Assembly: GCA_030522415.1 (NCBI GenBank)
Contig: CM060131.1
Location: forward strand, 11,737,203 to 11,801,202
From: Channallabes apus
Lineage: Eukaryota; Chordata; Actinopteri; Siluriformes; Clariidae
DNA: 64,000 nt
Reading direction: 5' to 3'
The notes under the pieces were generated by a model, which was not told the DNA's origin, ran no database searches, and saw only the letters and a list, made by a program, of their open reading frames with translations. The position numbers were made by a program, and so were the translations under genes. The stretch's first letter is position 1; the number at the start of each line of letters is the position of its first letter. Positions 9,241 to 19,900 of the stretch are shown piece after piece.

Positions 9241-10143
9241 ACTGTGGAGGGTACAAAATACAAGACATGTTTATTGTGGTTGATGATGGTGAGGAGGTTT
9301 TTGTGGGAAAAAATAAAGTAGTACTCATCCATAGAGATACAGCTGTACGTTTATTTTACTGAGAAATATCTGGCTGTGTGTCTTTATTGCCTTACACAAA
9401 GTTAGAAAAGCTAATACTATATTAGCCAGGAGAACCTACTGTACTTGATTACTCCACCATTCTTTCCTCTCATTGTTGCCTGATTTACGTAGATGAGGAA
9501 ATCAAGGGCATCATCCTCAAGGCATTGACAAATCTTTCTCTATTCTCCAGAGACTCTATTACAACTTATTTCTAGGCTTAGGTGCTATGACTTAGAATTA
9601 AATGATGACCTGAAATATGTACTATAAGGAGGCTTATCTGATCACTTGCCTGTTATTTAGCTCCAGAAGTTTTTGATGCATTTAAATTCTGTAATACAGT
9701 GTTATTCAACATGATATGATGGATTTGATCAAGCCTTAAGGTGAATATGAATGCCATCAAATAACACTAGTAAATTTTGGCTGTGTGCAGGAACTGTACT
9801 GTGGAGGAAAAGCATCAAAGATTAATTAATCGTTTAAACTTCCCTATAGTCAACTTCCACAGTGGCTGATAGGATTTGTAAGGTTTGTGTTGTTCATCAG
9901 ATCTGTTTCACAGCAGTCATTTTGAGTCACTAGTCTTTTTTTTCAATACTAACTCATTAGAAAGACATTAGAACAGAACCAGGTCACGGGCTGACGGTTC
10001 AATATGTTCTTTTTATTTTAAAAAGAAACAAAGGTAAAACACCAAACACAAACTAGACGCCTGACTGCTGGGGGGTATTCTTCGTACGTTGCTTGAAACA
10101 TCTGGGATGAACTGACACATCTAAGATGAGATCATCGTGCTAA
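9241..10143. other. spacer without recognisable gene
   Basis: No coding pattern was recognised. Positions about 10030-10068 resemble part of the solo LTR at 42923-43213 (shared cgcctgactg and cacaaact words), so a truncated LTR may be present. Confidence 0.4.
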
Positions 10144-10419
10144 TTAAGACCTGGCTAAGTCGGTTCTTCGAGCACACCTGTTGTTGATGATTAGTTTGGC
10201 CGGATTGAGTTGTCTAGGATTATTGCGCGTTCGTGCGTTAGTTTAAAAGGCGATATGCATCGACAGTAGAAACACTGATCACAACACTGATCACTGAAAC
10301 ACTGACACACTGAAACACTGATCACATTGATTGGTTGACGAAATGACAAAAGAACAAGCTCAATTTTTTTTGTAACACCTGTTATGCGCTGAAATGCTTC
10401 CCTGCCATGGATCCCCCCA

Positions 10420-10442
10420 CCACACACACACACACACACACA
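10420..10442. repeat. (CA)n microsatellite
   Basis: About ten CA units in the left arm of the palindrome; the right arm has an imperfect, shorter GT/GA run at the mirrored place (13347-13367). Confidence 0.9.
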
Positions 10443-10663
10443 ATCGCTATCAAACATTATATTAGAACATAATATGCACATATGTCTTACAAATTACATG
10501 AGACAATAAAATAAAATAAGAAATATGAAAATAAATATGTTGTATATGGAAAATAGAAATATGAATGTTTTTTTCAAAAACATGTATACTTTTATATTGT
10601 TTACTTTATAATAAAATTATTTTTGTCCAATTTTTCATTATAAAAAATTATTTTTATTATACA

Positions 10664-10714
<51 letters not shown>
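10664..10714. repeat. (ATCT)n microsatellite, expanded in one palindrome arm
   Basis: About twelve TATC units. The mirrored site in the right arm (about 13110-13120) has only a short agatatata run, so the expansion happened after the inverted arms formed. Confidence 0.9.
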
Positions 10715-10872
10715 TTGCATATTTATAACGAACCCCTGAAAAATAAATGTGTTACAAAATAAACATTATACAAGAATTTGAATTAATGGTCTTGAGGACT
10801 GTCTCGTGCCTAGAGTTTATTATAATAATAAAAAAACCTATGAATTTATGTTCTAATATAATATTTGATATC

Positions 10873-10876
<4 letters not shown>

Positions 10877-10905
<29 letters not shown>
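10877..10905. repeat. (TA)n microsatellite next to hAT insertion
   Basis: TA run ending at the hAT target site attatggc. The mirrored run in the right arm is 12908-12952. Confidence 0.85.
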
Positions 10906-10907
<2 letters not shown>

Positions 10908-11572
10908 GGCCAGAGGTGGAAAGTAACGAATTACATTTACTCGCGTTACTGTAATTGAGTAGCTTTTTTGTGTATTTCTACTTTTTAAAGTAGTTTTAAA
11001 AATCTGTAATTTTACTTTTACTTAAGTACGTTTTGTTTGAAGTATTGTAATTCGCTACATTTTAAATCATATTCGCTACTGAGTAAAAAATAAATGAATG
11101 AAAATGCTAAAATAATACAAATATTATGCTTTATATAAATGCCCCGTTGCGCTCGCGTGTGTGTATGTCCTGGTCGCGCGCCGCTCCAGACTCCACTCCA
11201 GGTTTTATGACATCGGCATCTTCCTGACCTTCCACACGGTCGCTTCCGCCCTGAGTGACGTCATCGACTAGCACGACTGGAGAGAGACGCGGGAAAGATG
11301 AAAGAGGTTGTGATTTTGGCGTTTTGACATTTGGTTGTGTATTCCGGTTTGACTTTTTGCCTCCAATTGACTTTGATTATTGCTTTGTCCCTATGGTTTG
11401 GTTGGTCTTTGTATATATTTATAGATAATTGTATGTCTGTGCACTCACTAGTAGCAGGGGCGTGGCTGCCATTTATTTTTGGAAGAGGGAATTTATTTGG
11501 GAATTTATTCGCTCAGGATGTTATGTGGCAATAAAATGAAGATAGCTGACTACCTTATTGTACGGAATGATT

Positions 11573-11591
11573 GGGGGGGGGGGGGGGGGTA
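11573..11591. repeat. poly-G run in hAT element
   Basis: About 18 consecutive G in the element interior, likely length-variable and possibly uncertain in assembly. Confidence 0.8.
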
Positions 11592-11813
11592 ATAACCTTA
11601 TATATATTATGTATATATAATTTTATCAAAGCAGTCCCACAGCTTAATCATAGCTAAAACAATCCAATGAAATATTAGACTGTGAGACTTTTTTGAGCCA
11701 GGTATTTTATATAGTTTAGCTTAGGTTTCTATTTTATATAGTTTATATAGTTTATATAGGTTTAGGGAGTCCGGGAAGGTACCTGTATTTTTGTTTGTGT
11801 GTTTGTTTTTTTT

Positions 11814-12052
11814 GCAGGTAATCTAGCTACTAAATATAAATACCATTTTGTTTATTATTTTGGCCTGGGTCCAACCTGAATCTGATCCTCCTCCTGTTGT
11901 GTGTGTGTGTGTGTGTGTGTATACAAACCTCATTGTTTCATCAGTTAATGATTGGATCTAGTTCTTTCTGCCATATACCACCATTTCCATACAGTTTAAA
12001 ATAGAACCCTGAACCATTCTTTTGCTGTATGACCCTAGACTGGGACGTAACA
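11814..12052 (+). repeat. LTR-like segment carried inside the hAT element
   Basis: It shares word order with the solo LTR at 13885-15234 and the reversed one at 30952-31710 (gtttattattttggc, then ccaacctgaa, then a GT run, then ccctagac and gacgtaaca at the end). The LTR 5' boundary was not found within the hAT. Confidence 0.5.
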
Positions 12053-12564
12053 CCATATTTAAGTGACCACTTTGATTTTCAAGCACAAGAAAGACAACAG
12101 CTTTATTACGCAAAGGTGTTCCTTCAGTTAAAAACAACTAGTTTGAGATTTTATATCTGCTCATCTTTTTTGAACTACGCTAGAATGCCTCATCCCACCC
12201 CCGCTGTTAAAAAAATAAAAATAAAAAAGTAACTCGGTAACTTTTACTCTGAGTAAATTTTTTAATGAGCTACTTTTTACTTTTACTTGAGTAGATTTTT
12301 ATAATGGTAACTTTACTTGTACTTAAGTAAAATTTCACTGAAGTAACGGTACTTGTACTTGAGTACAAAATTTTATTACTCTTTCCACCTCTGATTATGG
12401 CAAGTCGTATATATGCATGCAAGATACTTTTCTTTCCCCACGTGAGTCAGTCCACGTCAGCGCTCTTTAACCAATCAGATGTGACCTCACCATTTCAACC
12501 AATCATAACCCGGCAGGAGCGCAGCCTTAATCCTGTTTACATGAAATAAACCTGCTACCGAGCA

Positions 12565-12638
12565 GGGGGGTGTTCTTCGTACGTCGCTAACTCAGTTAGC
12601 TGGGGGGTGTTCTTCGTACGTCGCTAACTCAGTTAGCT
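12565..12638. repeat. 2 x 37-bp tandem repeat in palindrome loop
   Basis: Two identical 37-bp units (12565-12601, 12602-12638) beginning with six G and containing ttcttcgtacgtcgctaac. A related word (ggggtattcttcgtacg) lies just outside the left end at 10071. Confidence 0.85.
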
Positions 12639-12904
12639 GGATTTGATTGTTGTGGATTTGTCTTGATCTTGGATTGTTTCGTTCTCCGATGCTCATCTCG
12701 CACTTGTTGTCATAGCAACATGTCCGTAAACTTGAACCTGCTCGGTAGCAGGTTTATTTCATGTAAACAGGATTAAGGCTGCGCTCCTGCCGCGTTATGA
12801 TTGGTTGAAATGGTGAGGTCACATCTGATTGGTTAAAGAGCGCTGACATGGACTGACTCACGTGGGGAAAGAAAAGTATCTTGCATGCATATATACGGCT
12901 TGCC

Positions 12905-12907
<3 letters not shown>

Positions 12908-12952
<45 letters not shown>
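12908..12952. repeat. (TA)n microsatellite, right palindrome arm
   Basis: About 22 TA units mirroring 10877-10905. Confidence 0.9.
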
Positions 12953-12957
<5 letters not shown>

Positions 12958-13608
12958 GATATCAAATATTATATTAGAACATAAATTAATAGATTTTCTA
13001 TTATAATAAACTCTAGGCACGAGACAGCCCTCAAGACCATTAATTCAAATTTTTGTATAATGTTTATTTTGTAACACATTTATTTTTCAGGGGTTCGTTA
13101 TAAATATGCAAATAGATATATATGTATAATAAAAATATTTTTTTATAATGAAAAATTGGACAAAACTAATTTTATTATAAAGTAAACAATATAAAAGTAT
13201 ACATGTTTTTGAAAAAAATATTCATATTTCTATTTTTCCATATACAACATATTTATTTTCATATTTCTTATTTTATTTTATTGTCTCATGTAATTTGTAA
13301 AACATATGTGCATATTATGTTCTAATATAATATTTGATAGCAATTATGTGTGTGTGAGTGTGTGTGAGGAGAGGGAATCCATGGCAGGGAAGCATTTCAG
13401 CGCATAACAGGTGTTACAAAAAAAATTGAGCTTGTTCTTTTGTCATTTCGTCAACCAATCAAATGGCTTGTGATCAGTGTTTCTACTGTCGATGCATATC
13501 GCCTTTTAAACCAACACATGAGCGTGCAATAATCCTAGACAACTCAATCCGGCCAAACTAATCATCAACAACAGGTGTGCTGGAAGAACCAACTTAGCCA
13601 GGTCTTAA

Positions 13609-13880
13609 CATACAATTTATATGAGTGATAGTGATACTAGAGTGATACTAAAAACACACTTGCTAGACTTGCTAAAGATTTTGAATCAGAAATGCTTTAA
13701 TAATCTCAGGGAGAAATTATTTTGTTAGTCCAAATATACAGACAACATTTCATACAAACAACACTGTATATTCAGAACAAAAATATAAACAACTATGTAC
13801 ATATCTAAATGCAACCTACCTGTCTGCTTCTTGCCTGTCTGCTTCTGTCTTCCTCACTCCTGGCCACATCCTCACATACA
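13609..13880. other. spacer, nothing recognised
   Basis: AT-rich sequence with a cctgtctgcttct tandem-like run near 13818-13848; no gene seen. Confidence 0.5.
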
Positions 13881-13884
13881 CCCT

Positions 13885-15234
13885 TGTTACGTGCAGGTGT
13901 ATGTGTTAGGGGTGGGCGTATCGATCCTCCTGAGAAAGACAGGAGGTAGATCTTTGAGACAGACAGAGCCCCGCCCCCTGGCAGTGAGAGAGAAGTCACT
14001 GGCAGAGTCCTTTCAGCCTCAGTAATATCCAGGTAGCAAACACTGGGAAACAAGATGTTTTTAGTCATATTGGATCTTCAGCATGAAGTGTCATCACCAT
14101 AGTTGTTGTAAAAACGTAACCATGGGTAATATAAACCACAAATTATCAATGCTTACACTAACCATAGTTTAACTGGGGTATTTTTTGTAAAACTGTGGTT
14201 TTATATTAAAACTAAAGTGATTATGTTGCCGGTGTTGAAAAATGGTAACACTTTACAAATAAAGTGTCATTTGTTAACAATGTTTTAATAGACAACTAAA
14301 AATGAATAATACTTTTTTTTTTTTTTTTTTACAATATTTTAAAATCTTCATTAATGTTATTTAATCAAAACTAAGATTAACAAATAACTGCACTGCGCCG
14401 GGTGTGTGTTCACGGTGTGTGTGTGTTTAATTTAACCATGGAAGGGACACAATAGGATTGTTATAGGATTGTGGATAGGCTATAGACAAAAATGTATAAT
14501 TTTGTAGATGTAATTTATATTGTGTGCTAAAAATAAAATAAATATCGGTATCGGAATCAGTATCGGCGATATTGGCCCTGTAAATATCGGTATCGGATCG
14601 ATACAAAATTTTGCAGTATCGCCCACCTCTAGTATGTGTGTGTGTGTAGTGCACGTATGTGCGCATGCGCGATCTCTTTCTCTCTCTCTCGTTCTCCTTC
14701 TCACAGGTGGCTCCGCCCCGATTAGACGTGCTGCAAACATGCGCCGGGATTGGCCGTCCTGAGATCTGCGCGTCCTTTTAAGCTGGCGGGTGAAAGCAGG
14801 AAGTGTGCGACTTATGCCTTGTGTGTGTCGTGCCCTGTGCTCTCTCATTTCCTTTTTCTTTTCTTTCTTTTTGTTTTGTAAGCGTAGAAGGAAGTGTTCC
14901 TCCCGCTATTGTATATAGTTTTCTTTTTTTGTTGTATATATTGTTAGTTCTTTTTTTGTATATAGTTACAAGGAAGCAGTAGGGGTTGGGCGCCATTTTT
15001 GTTGTCCCCTGTTTTCTCCTGTGTTTTTGTTAAGTAGTTAGTTTTGTTGGAGATAGAGGGGGGGGGGTTTGTTTATTGTTTTGACCTTGGCCCAACCCTG
15101 AAGCCCAGAGCTTCCTGTATGTGTGTGTAAATATAAAAATAAAAACCACGCACTGTACTTTGGTTGCCCAGTTTATTTATTTATTTATTATTTCCTTTGT
15201 TGCGTCCCTGGACCCTAGACCGGGGGTCGTAACA
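13885..15234 (+). mobile_element. solo LTR (TGTTACG...CGTAACA) split by a hAT
   Basis: Starts TGTTACG, ends GTAACA, with a 4-bp target duplication ccct at 13881-13884 and 15235-15238. Removing the nested hAT (13907-14631 plus duplication) leaves about 617 bp. It contains a TATA-like ttttaag near 14776 and an aataaaaac processing-type signal near 15140. No internal retroelement sequence remains, so it arose by LTR-LTR recombination. The family is related to 30952-31710. Confidence 0.82.
13907..14631. mobile_element. non-autonomous hAT (TAGRGGTGGGCG ends) nested in solo LTR
   Basis: 725 bp. Left end TAGGGGTGGGCGTATCGATC, right end the complement of TAGAGGTGGGCGATACTG, 8-bp duplication gtatgtgt at 13899-13906 and 14632-14639. 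It has an internal T20 run and no transposase. Confidence 0.9.
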
Positions 15235-15392
15235 CCCTAGTCAAACATTTAAAGTGAATTTGATATAAATACACCATACACACGTGTGCAGCTGAGATGG
15301 AAATAAGCACCACCCATGACACAAACACACACACAGCCCCTCTTCCTTCATAAACCTCTTTTACAAACTGTAACATTCATTTAATTGCTCAC

Positions 15393-15446
15393 CTGTGAAC
15401 CTTCCTGTGCTGCCTCTGAAACCAATGCCTCCAGCAACGTCCTCTC
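15393..15446 (-). pseudogene. possible 54-nt exon of an old transposase-like gene
   Basis: An open 18-codon stretch (ERTLLEALVSEAAQEGSQ) bounded by a 3' splice-like ttgtttag and a 5' splice-like gtgagc. It may belong with the MQKRKRQEKIDTFFK-type start at about 15600-15680 on the same strand, which resembles N-termini of hAT-related proteins. It could be chance; no downstream catalytic exon was found. Confidence 0.25.
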
Positions 15447-15715
15447 CTAAACAATGTAGCAGTGGTAATAGGTTCAAACAGTTACAGCTGTGGCACTAGA
15501 AAACCTCAGTGAATATTAAAGTAATACAATGAAATAAATGCAAACAGCATCTAATGGTAATAGGCTACTGTTGTTTAATGTCAACATTTTTCATCTTTCA
15601 TCTCTCAACTTCACTATCAGGATTTCTCTTGAAAAAGGTGTCAATCTTCTCCTGCCTCTTTCTTTTCTGCATCTTAATGATGCTGCATGACAAAAGGACA
15701 GTGGTGAGCTTGATA

Positions 15716-15766
15716 GTGGCATGGGTCCGACAGTGGCATGGGTCCGACAGTGGCATGGGTCTGACA
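15716..15766. repeat. 3 x 17-bp minisatellite
   Basis: Three units of gtggcatgggtccgaca; the third has a single C-to-T change. Confidence 0.9.
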
Positions 15767-16731
15767 GGACTGTGACTGCTACATTTTGCTTACTTGCAGA
15801 TAAGCAAGTAAGCAATGAAGATATAAAACAAAACAAAAAAGTCCTCTCAAAAGCTTTTTCTAAATAATATAAACAAAAGTATAATAATATAAATAATAGT
15901 GTAAATAATTTAACAATTTACTGTTTTTAAACATTAAAATAATATTCTTCCATAGTCAACAGGTGTGCAAACTGACATTATTTCTCACTTTTTTTCCCCT
16001 CAACAGATACAATCAAACACAACAGGCAAGTCAGCTAATGAACACACAATGCTCAAAATATCAAAATCAATTGCACTGGCAATAAACCCATAAATACATT
16101 GCTTAACATTGTCAATTTGTCCCTTCTCATCAATTTCCTGCCTTCTTCATCACAGTTACTTTATGCATTGCATGCCACACACATAAATTTAATACAGAAA
16201 ACATTCGACATGTCAACAAAACATGAACAGAACATCTTCCCAAACATATACAGTATCAAGCTTATTTAAAAACCTCAAAAGCATAAACATTCAAAGTACC
16301 TGGAAAACGGAGATGTAAATAATCAAAACAACCATAAGTTCCCGCCTCCTCTGCACGAGCTGACCGATAAATCTAACACACCAAGAGAGGCAAGACTTAA
16401 GGCAGAACAGCCAATCATCAGCCGGTGTCATGTTTGAGAGGAGAGCTGAAGCGAGCGTAGACACAGAGCGGTCAGAGAAACAGAGAAGCGAATGCGAAGG
16501 CGTTTGTGCAAAACAGCGGGAAAACTGTAGAAACAATGTGGGTGTTGAACCTTCTCACAGGGAAAAGTGTGGGTGTTAAAAACACCCACATGCCCCACGG
16601 GTGCGACGCCCCTGGTTTTAGGGCAAAACTTTGTTAACTCGACTATGAAAAGTGCTAAAGGAAACTTCACCCTGAACAATTCACAAGCTTCACGGGAAAC
16701 ACACCACAGTATAATGTAGTTTTCTACTACC

Positions 16732-16911
16732 TGTCATGCACACTCAGCCGCGACCGGCACTAGGACCCGGAAGTAAGACGGTCGCGAACTATCCGCGTTT
16801 GGGTTTACCATTCACGCTACAGGGCTAACTGCTAAAGCTATCTGCTCATCCCGGTTTGTTCGTGACAGATAGCACGATCATCATTCTGGTCATCCCGGTT
16901 AGTTCGTGACA
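16732..16911 (+). repeat. 5' LTR of second chromovirus, internally deleted
   Basis: The first about 65 bp match the 3' LTR start. The part after gtcgcgaac jumps to sequence not seen in the 3' LTR, so the R region is missing. The last part has a near-duplicate of tcatcccggtt...gttcgtgacag (around 16845-16911). Confidence 0.7.
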
Positions 16912-16912
16912 G

Positions 16913-16923
16913 AATGACAGAGC
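16913..16923 (+). promoter_or_regulatory. self-complementary primer binding site, second chromovirus
   Basis: aatgacagagc lies one base after the 5' LTR and is the exact complement of gctctgtcatt at 21326-21336 in the 3' LTR, which itself sits 31 bases downstream of a CATAAA (21295-21300). This is an 11-bp match in the position expected for a self-primed element; it overlaps the Gag start codon. Confidence 0.7.
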
Positions 16924-19900
16924 CCGCAGTAAACCCAGCGGATCACGCCCGCCTCCGCGATGTGGTTGACCAGCATGCTTTGCTCATCAATGCGCTAACC
17001 GCGGAGCTCGATTCTCTGCGCCGGAGTGTCCAAGACATCGCGGCCTTGCGCCGCGAGGTCGTGGAGCTTAGGCAGGAGAACGCGAGCCTCCGGGAGGCGG
17101 TTAGTGGGCTGGCTAGCTGCCCGCCCGCCGCGGCGGTCGCGGCGCCGCACCCCCCCCCCCCCCCTTCTGACGTTTTTTTTAGCTCTTCCAGATAAATGGG
17201 ATGGCACGGATGGGAAATGCAGTGTGTTTTTAACATCGCTGGAACTGGTGTTTGAATTCAATGCCACCAAGTACTCCACCGTCCGGCTGCGCATTGCACT
17301 CCTCATCTCGTTGCTATCAGGGCAGGCAGCAGAGTGGGCCACGGCAGTCCTGCGCTCAGACACCGACACCGCGCACTCCTACAATGAATTCACCCGTCAG
17401 CTCAAGCTAACCTTTGAACATCCCGCGGGCGAGGTGGAGACCGACACAAAGCTCTACCACCTGCGGCAGGGAGGACTGTCCGTGAGTAAATACACCGCCG
17501 AGTTCTGGACCCTCGCCATCCAGACCTCCTGGGGAGACGCAGCCCTCCGGACGTCCTACTTCGAGGGGCTGGCTAATCAAATCAAAGACGAGCTAGCCGG
17601 ACGAGAGCTCCCAGCCACACTGGAGGGGCTAATCCAGCTAGCCCTCCGGATCGACCAGCGCCTCCTATCCCGTCCGAGGCCAGCACCTTGAACCCTGCCG
17701 CCACCATCCACGTACGCCTACATTGCACCAAGACCACCAACCACCGTCACCACCACTCTCCCTGGACGTGTCGGATCTCCACCCCCTGCCGTGGTTGACA
17801 CCGGAGCCGGGGAACCCATGCAGCTAGGGCGTGCCTCCCTGACCGTGGCAGAACGCAAGAGACGTTACCGCGAGGGACTGTGCGCTTACTGCGGCTCAGC
17901 CGCGCACCATCGAGCGACCTGCCCGTCCCGTCCGGGAAACGCCCAAACCCGGTGAGAGAGAGGAGAGACTCCCCGGGTATCATCCATCTCTCCGCGACCA
18001 CCAACAACACCGAGACTCGATTCACGGTCCAGGTAACCCTCCATCTTGGCCACAGACGGGTCAGAAGTACCGCGTTCATCGATTCTGGTGCCGCGGGTAA
18101 CTTCATTGACTCAACCTATGCCAGAGGATTGGGGGTAAAGATTGAGGCGTTATCCCAGCCAGTGAAAATCACCTCAGTCGACGGGCGGCCCCTCTCATCC
18201 AGCCCCATCACCCAGGAGATTCCACCCATCACTCTCATCCTCGGCCAACATCGGGAGTCTATCCAATTTCACCTTACACCCATCTCCTCTCCACCCATCA
18301 TCCTCGGCTACCCCTGGCTCTTACAGCACGACCACTCATATCCTGGTCTCAGAACCGAATCCTTCAATGGGGGCCGACCTGCACCGACTTATGCCTACAG
18401 GCCCCGGCTGGGATGTGTTCCAGGGAGTCCGAGGCCCCCGACGTCGACATCCACGCCATCCCGCCACCATATCGAGACCTGGCTGAGGTGTTCTGCAAAC
18501 GCCGGGCCAGCCATCTACCACCTCACCGACCTTACGACCTAGCCATCGAACTCCAGCCTGGCTAAAGTCCCCCCCCCCCCGCGGCCACCTCTACTCCCTT
18601 TCTACCAGCGAGACCCAGGCTATGGAGGAGTATGTCGCCAGCGCCCTGCGAAATGGCACCATCAGACCCTCCTCCTCGCCGGCTGCCGCGGGGTTCTTCT
18701 TTGTAAAGAAAAAAGGGGGCGAACTTCGTCCGTGTGTCGACTATTGGGGGCTTAACAAGATTACCATCAGAAATCGTCATCCTTTGCCTCTTACCAACTC
18801 AGCCCTGGACGCCCTCTCTGGTGCCACCATGTTCACTAAGTTGGACCTCCGGAGCGCCTACAACTTGGTGCGCATCAGAGAGGGTGATGAGTGGAAGACG
18901 GCCTTCATCACCCCCACCGGACACTATGAGAGCCTGGTCATTCCATTTGGTCTCTGCAACGCACCCTCGGCCTTCCAGTGTTTCATCAACGACGTCCTCA
19001 GGGACATGCTAGGCCGATGGGTGTTCGTCTACCTAGATGATATTAATATATATAATATATATAATACATTTTAATATACTCACGCACCCCCGAGGAACAC
19101 ACAAAACACGTTCGGGCTGTCCTTAAGAGATTGCTCGCCCACCAGCTGTACTGTAAGTTGGAGAAGTGTGCTTTTCACGAGCACTCCACCACGTTCCTGG
19201 GTTTTGTTATCTCGCCCCAGGGTGTGGCCATGGACCCGCAGAAGCTGGAGGTTGTACGTCACCGGCCCCTACCCAGGACACTCAAACAGCTCCAACGCTT
19301 TCTCGGGTTTGCGAACTTTTATCGTCGCTTTATCCGGGGCTACAGTACAGTTGCAGCACCACTCACTGCACTTACCAGGCTCTCCAACCATTCCTTCCCA
19401 CTCAACCCTAACGCCATCTCAGCTTTCCACCTACTCTGTCACCTGTTCACCACCGCCCAGATTCTCCTCCATCCAGATGCCAGTCAACCGTTCGTTGTGG
19501 AGGTGGACGTGTCGGAAGTGGGCGCCGGCGCTGTTCTCTCACAATGAGGTCCAGACCAGAAGCTACACCCCTGTGGCTTTTACTCCAAAAAATTTAACCC
19601 CACTCAGCAGCGATACGGAGTAGGGGACCGTGAACTGTTGGGCATAAAGTGGGCCTTGGAGGAGTGGTGTCACTGGCTCCAGGGTGCCAGTGAGCCATTC
19701 ATGGTCTGGACGGATCATCAGAACCTCATCACCATCCGCAACCTCAAGCAGCTAAACCCACGACAGGCACGGTGGGCCCTATTCTTCGAACAGTACGATG
19801 TCCATCTTTTGTACCCGTGCCTGTCCTTCCACCCACCCGGATCATCGCACCCCTGAACTGGGATATGGAAACGAGGGTCCGCCAGGCACTGGCCAGCGAC

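Larger units (their letters stand above)
10911..12393. mobile_element. non-autonomous hAT element (CAGAGGTGGAAAG ends)
   Basis: 1483 bp with inverted ends CAGAGGTGGAAAG and an 8-bp target duplication attatggc at 10903-10910 and 12394-12401, diagnostic of the hAT superfamily. The outer parts have the characteristic acttgagtac-type runs. No transposase frame is present. The interior from about 11814 to 12052 looks like an LTR 3' portion ending in ggacgtaaca. A second, 5'-truncated copy containing the same LTR-like piece lies at 29283-29857. Confidence 0.9.
10148..13604. mobile_element. large palindromic DNA element with TTAA target duplication
   Basis: The outer ends are inverted copies (GACCTGGCTAAGT and its complement) flanked by TTAA at 10144-10147 and 13605-13608. 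The inverted arms continue inward on the left to about 12567 and on the right from about 12737, interrupted on the left only by a hAT insertion (10911-12393 plus its 8-bp duplication). The loop (about 12568-12736) has a 2 x 37-bp tandem repeat. Without the hAT the element is about 1.97 kb and almost wholly palindromic. TTAA duplication fits piggyBac or Kolobok type transposition. No transposase is encoded, so it is non-autonomous. Confidence 0.8.
15239..16731. other. mostly empty spacer
   Basis: Host-like or old repeat sequence without a recognised gene, apart from the possible transposase exons and the 17-bp minisatellite listed separately. Around 16540-16590 two near-copies of gtgtgggtgtt lie about 30 bp apart. 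Confidence 0.45.

Noticed and set aside
10191..10762. Frames of 65-96 codons over CA and ATCT repeats
   Set aside because: Composed of microsatellite translation (LSIYLSIY, VCVCVC); no coding support.
11331..11534. 67-codon frame in the hAT
   Set aside because: No start context, no motif; inside a non-autonomous element.
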